NCBI GenBank assembly: GCA_003251995.1
Contig: QKDT01000074.1
Coordinates: 1 to 6,647, forward strand
Source of the DNA: Desulfovibrio desulfuricans
GTDB lineage: Bacteria > Desulfobacterota > Desulfovibrionia > Desulfovibrionales > Desulfovibrionaceae
DNA: 6,647 bases
Direction: 5' to 3'
Positions 4,888 to 6,647 of this stretch are shown one piece after another; positions within the stretch are counted from its first letter, which is position 1, and each line of letters begins with the position of its first letter. Under the pieces are notes generated by a model. The model was not told where the DNA came from. It ran no database searches and worked only from the letters and a program-made list of their open reading frames with translations. The translations under genes were made by a program, and so were the position numbers.

Positions 4888-6647
4888 CAACGGGCCTCCT
4901 GAGATGGAGAATCAACGGCAGCGCCCAGGCTTTCGCCACGGAACAGGGCCCGGCAGTGGGCCAGCATTTCGGCACGGCGGGCCGCCACCTGACCGGGATC
5001 CTGCATAATCATGTCGAGCTGACGGGTGTGGATGGTCATATACCCTGCCACTGCCAGCAGACGCTCGCCTTCTTCCTTATCCAGATCCTTGAGCGTGGCG
5101 CTCACCGCATCGTTGCGCACAACAGGTGAAAAACCAAATTCCCAAAGGATATCAGCTACAAAACGCACACGCAAAATACGGCGTTCAATGTCGGCAGCGC
5201 CGCCGCGCAACTGAAAATTAAGATAATTTTCGCTGTTGCGCTCAGAAAGGCGCGCCTCTACCGAAACAAAGTGGAAACCAAAGCGGGAATGCAGGCTGCA
5301 ATAATCGCTGGAAATAAGAAAATAGTTTTTTTCTGTAAAATAGGCAGTTTGCGAGGCAGGGTCCAGATTGGGATTTGCCGTCGCCTCAAACAGCACAGAA
5401 AGAAAACCCTTGCCATCAACGGGCGGCGGCCCCTGCCAGGGGTGGGCATTCATGCCATGCCACAAGGCCTTCATGGGCAGCGAGGCGATGTCTTCCACAT
5501 CAATGACAGGCCCGTTGGGAATGCGCACAAAGCCATCACTGAGGTTGACCACCCAGAACTGCTTAACCACCTTATCGCGCAACTGTTTGATGCGCTGCGG
5601 CGCATACTTTTTTTCTGAGCCAAGGCTGAACATGGCGCTCACGGCCTTTTCATGACAATAGCGCACTATATCGTGGTATGTCGCGCAGTTGGCGGCCTTA
5701 AAATCAACGCTGTCCACCTCAAGCGTCAAGGGCAAAATACGGCGCGAAACCGTCTTGAGTATCTGGTACACGGGGCTGTCGGGCATGTAATCCTTGCCCG
5801 GCGGAATTTTGGGCAACAGGGCATCTTGCCGGTTTTCATACACGGTGAGCAGGTCGGCGCAAAGGGTAATGCGCTGCCCGCTCTCCACAACCTCGGTAGC
5901 CCACTTGAGGCCAAAGACGGCGGGCTTGCCAAATTCCCGCGCAAGCGAGGCCAGGCGAGATCCCTGAAAGCCTCGCTCCACCACAATTCCTGCGGCACGG
6001 TCAATGAGAGAGCCCCAAATATAATTATCATCGGGCACCACAAGGATACCGCCCGTGGGGAACCGCCGCGCGTCTTCCCAACGGCGGGCAACCCATGCAG
6101 GGCCAGAAACGCGGCCCGGGTTGACTGTAAAGCCCCCTTCCAGCAACAGGGCGTCTTCCATTTCTTTGGTGGGTAGCGGCAGCTCGGTTTCATCCTCTTG
6201 CGGCAGCGACATGGGGCGCGCCATGAGCATAAAAACCTGGCCTTGAGGGTTGCACACCCAGGTGAGCACCTCGGGCCTTCCGGCAGCTTCTTCCACCGCA
6301 AGGGCCAGCTCGGCAGCGCGGATGGCGGTGGCATCGTCCAGCACAGGGCGTTTGGCCTTGAATGGACGGCGGTTTGTGACAGTATGCGGCGCAACGCGCG
6401 AAACACTTATGGCATCCGCGGGCATGGTGGAATATTCGACCTCTTGCGGCAAGCCCGCGCAGCCGTAGACATGCACATTTTCGCTGTGTGGAGAAAGCGG
6501 CGCTGATGACTGGGCAATACCGCCAAAACAGCCAGCATCCACCGCCATGCACGTAAGGCAGACGCCGGTACCGCCTTCTGTCAGCCCGCGCGCACGGCGA
6601 TACACCAAGGCCTGAGCGCGCTGCTTGCTAGCCAGGGTAATGCGCAC
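4887..6647 (-). CDS. PEP synthase-like protein, probable pseudo-enzyme paralogue (5' end outside window)
   Basis: The gene enters from the right edge and ends at a TGA (4887-4889); 586 residues are visible. The GTG at the edge is an internal Val codon, not a start. Residues 7-50 align without gaps to residues 281-324 of the complete paralogue at 145-2754, so about 274 residues are missing if the layout is the same. Visible parts, in window numbering, are the end of a PPDK_N ATP-binding region (to about 147), a swivelling phosphohistidine-type domain (about 170-270), and a C-terminal region of about 290 residues shared only with the paralogue. Key residues are replaced: R231 (codon CGC) sits where the phosphohistidine belongs, T129 where the metal-binding Glu belongs, M142 where the Gln of the LQSRP motif belongs, and SSAP where SRDP belongs. 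The C-terminal motifs (TYHDIVRYCHE, PWQGPP, RFGFHF, RGGAAD, IHTRQLDMIM) are intact and there is no frameshift, so the gene looks selected but catalytically dead. Its last base pairs overlap the kinase start. An annotation as active pyruvate, water dikinase would be wrong on these residues. Confidence 0.88.
   Translation of the reverse strand: MRITLASKQRAQALVYRRARGLTEGGTGVCLTCMAVDAGCFGGIAQSSAPLSPHSENVHVYGCAGLPQEVEYSTMPADAISVSRVAPHTVTNRRPFKAKRPVLDDATAIRAAELALAVEEAAGRPEVLTWVCNPQGQVFMLMARPMSLPQEDETELPLPTKEMEDALLLEGGFTVNPGRVSGPAWVARRWEDARRFPTGGILVVPDDNYIWGSLIDRAAGIVVERGFQGSRLASLAREFGKPAVFGLKWATEVVESGQRITLCADLLTVYENRQDALLPKIPPGKDYMPDSPVYQILKTVSRRILPLTLEVDSVDFKAANCATYHDIVRYCHEKAVSAMFSLGSEKKYAPQRIKQLRDKVVKQFWVVNLSDGFVRIPNGPVIDVEDIASLPMKALWHGMNAHPWQGPPPVDGKGFLSVLFEATANPNLDPASQTAYFTEKNYFLISSDYCSLHSRFGFHFVSVEARLSERNSENYLNFQLRGGAADIERRILRVRFVADILWEFGFSPVVRNDAVSATLKDLDKEEGERLLAVAGYMTIHTRQLDMIMQDPGQVAARRAEMLAHCRALFRGESLGAAVDSPSQEAR
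4895..4900 (-). promoter_or_regulatory. Ribosome binding site of the histidine kinase
   Basis: AGGAGG on the minus strand lies within the last codons of the upstream PEP synthase-like gene, 7 nt before ATG 4887 and only 4 nt before the alternative TTG 4890. The spacing decides the start in favour of the ATG. The site, together with the TGATG overlap, allows both direct initiation and coupling to translation of the upstream gene. Confidence 0.8.

Noticed and set aside
6645..6647. Treating the GTG at the right edge as the start of the upstream gene.
   Set aside because: The reading frame aligns to the middle of the paralogue's ATP-binding region from its first residues onward, so the gene is cut by the window edge.

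Overview
The window holds four genes, all on the minus strand and packed like one operon. In transcription order (right to left in these coordinates) they are: the 3'-terminal two thirds of a phosphoenolpyruvate (PEP) synthase-like protein (4887-6647, 5' end outside the window), a membrane sensor histidine kinase (3184-4887), a stand-alone receiver-domain response regulator (2757-3134), and a second, complete PEP synthase-like protein of 869 residues (145-2754). The junctions are a 1-nt stop/start overlap, a 49-nt gap and a 2-nt gap. No promoter is visible, because the operon begins beyond position 6647. The last 144 bases (1-144) are non-coding as far as I can see and contain one short hairpin.

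The DNA is GC-rich, the long open frames on the plus strand look like codon-bias shadows, and the layout (PEP synthase-like paralogues beside a Cache-type kinase and a lone receiver) resembles what I know from Desulfovibrio and related sulfate reducers. The taxonomic assignment is an inference from general impression, not from a marker gene.

The two outer genes are paralogues. Both carry a PPDK/PEP-synthase ATP-binding region, a swivelling phosphohistidine-type domain, and the same C-terminal region of about 280-290 residues. That region shows none of the motifs of the PEP/pyruvate TIM barrel that ends canonical PEP synthase. The downstream copy keeps the expected catalytic residues (H525, E407, Q421, an RSSAVGED loop). 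The upstream copy has lost all those that can be checked: the phosphohistidine is Arg, the metal/ATP Glu is Thr, the Gln is Met, and SRDP is SSAP. The pair therefore looks like one catalytically competent protein and one pseudo-enzyme.

Working model (inference): the kinase senses a periplasmic small molecule through a Cache-like domain and phosphorylates the lone receiver. With no DNA-binding domain, the receiver would act by protein contact, most simply on the co-encoded PEP synthase-like proteins. The downstream protein could be the phosphotransferase and the upstream one a regulatory or scaffold partner. The acceptor substrate of the shared C-terminal region is unknown.
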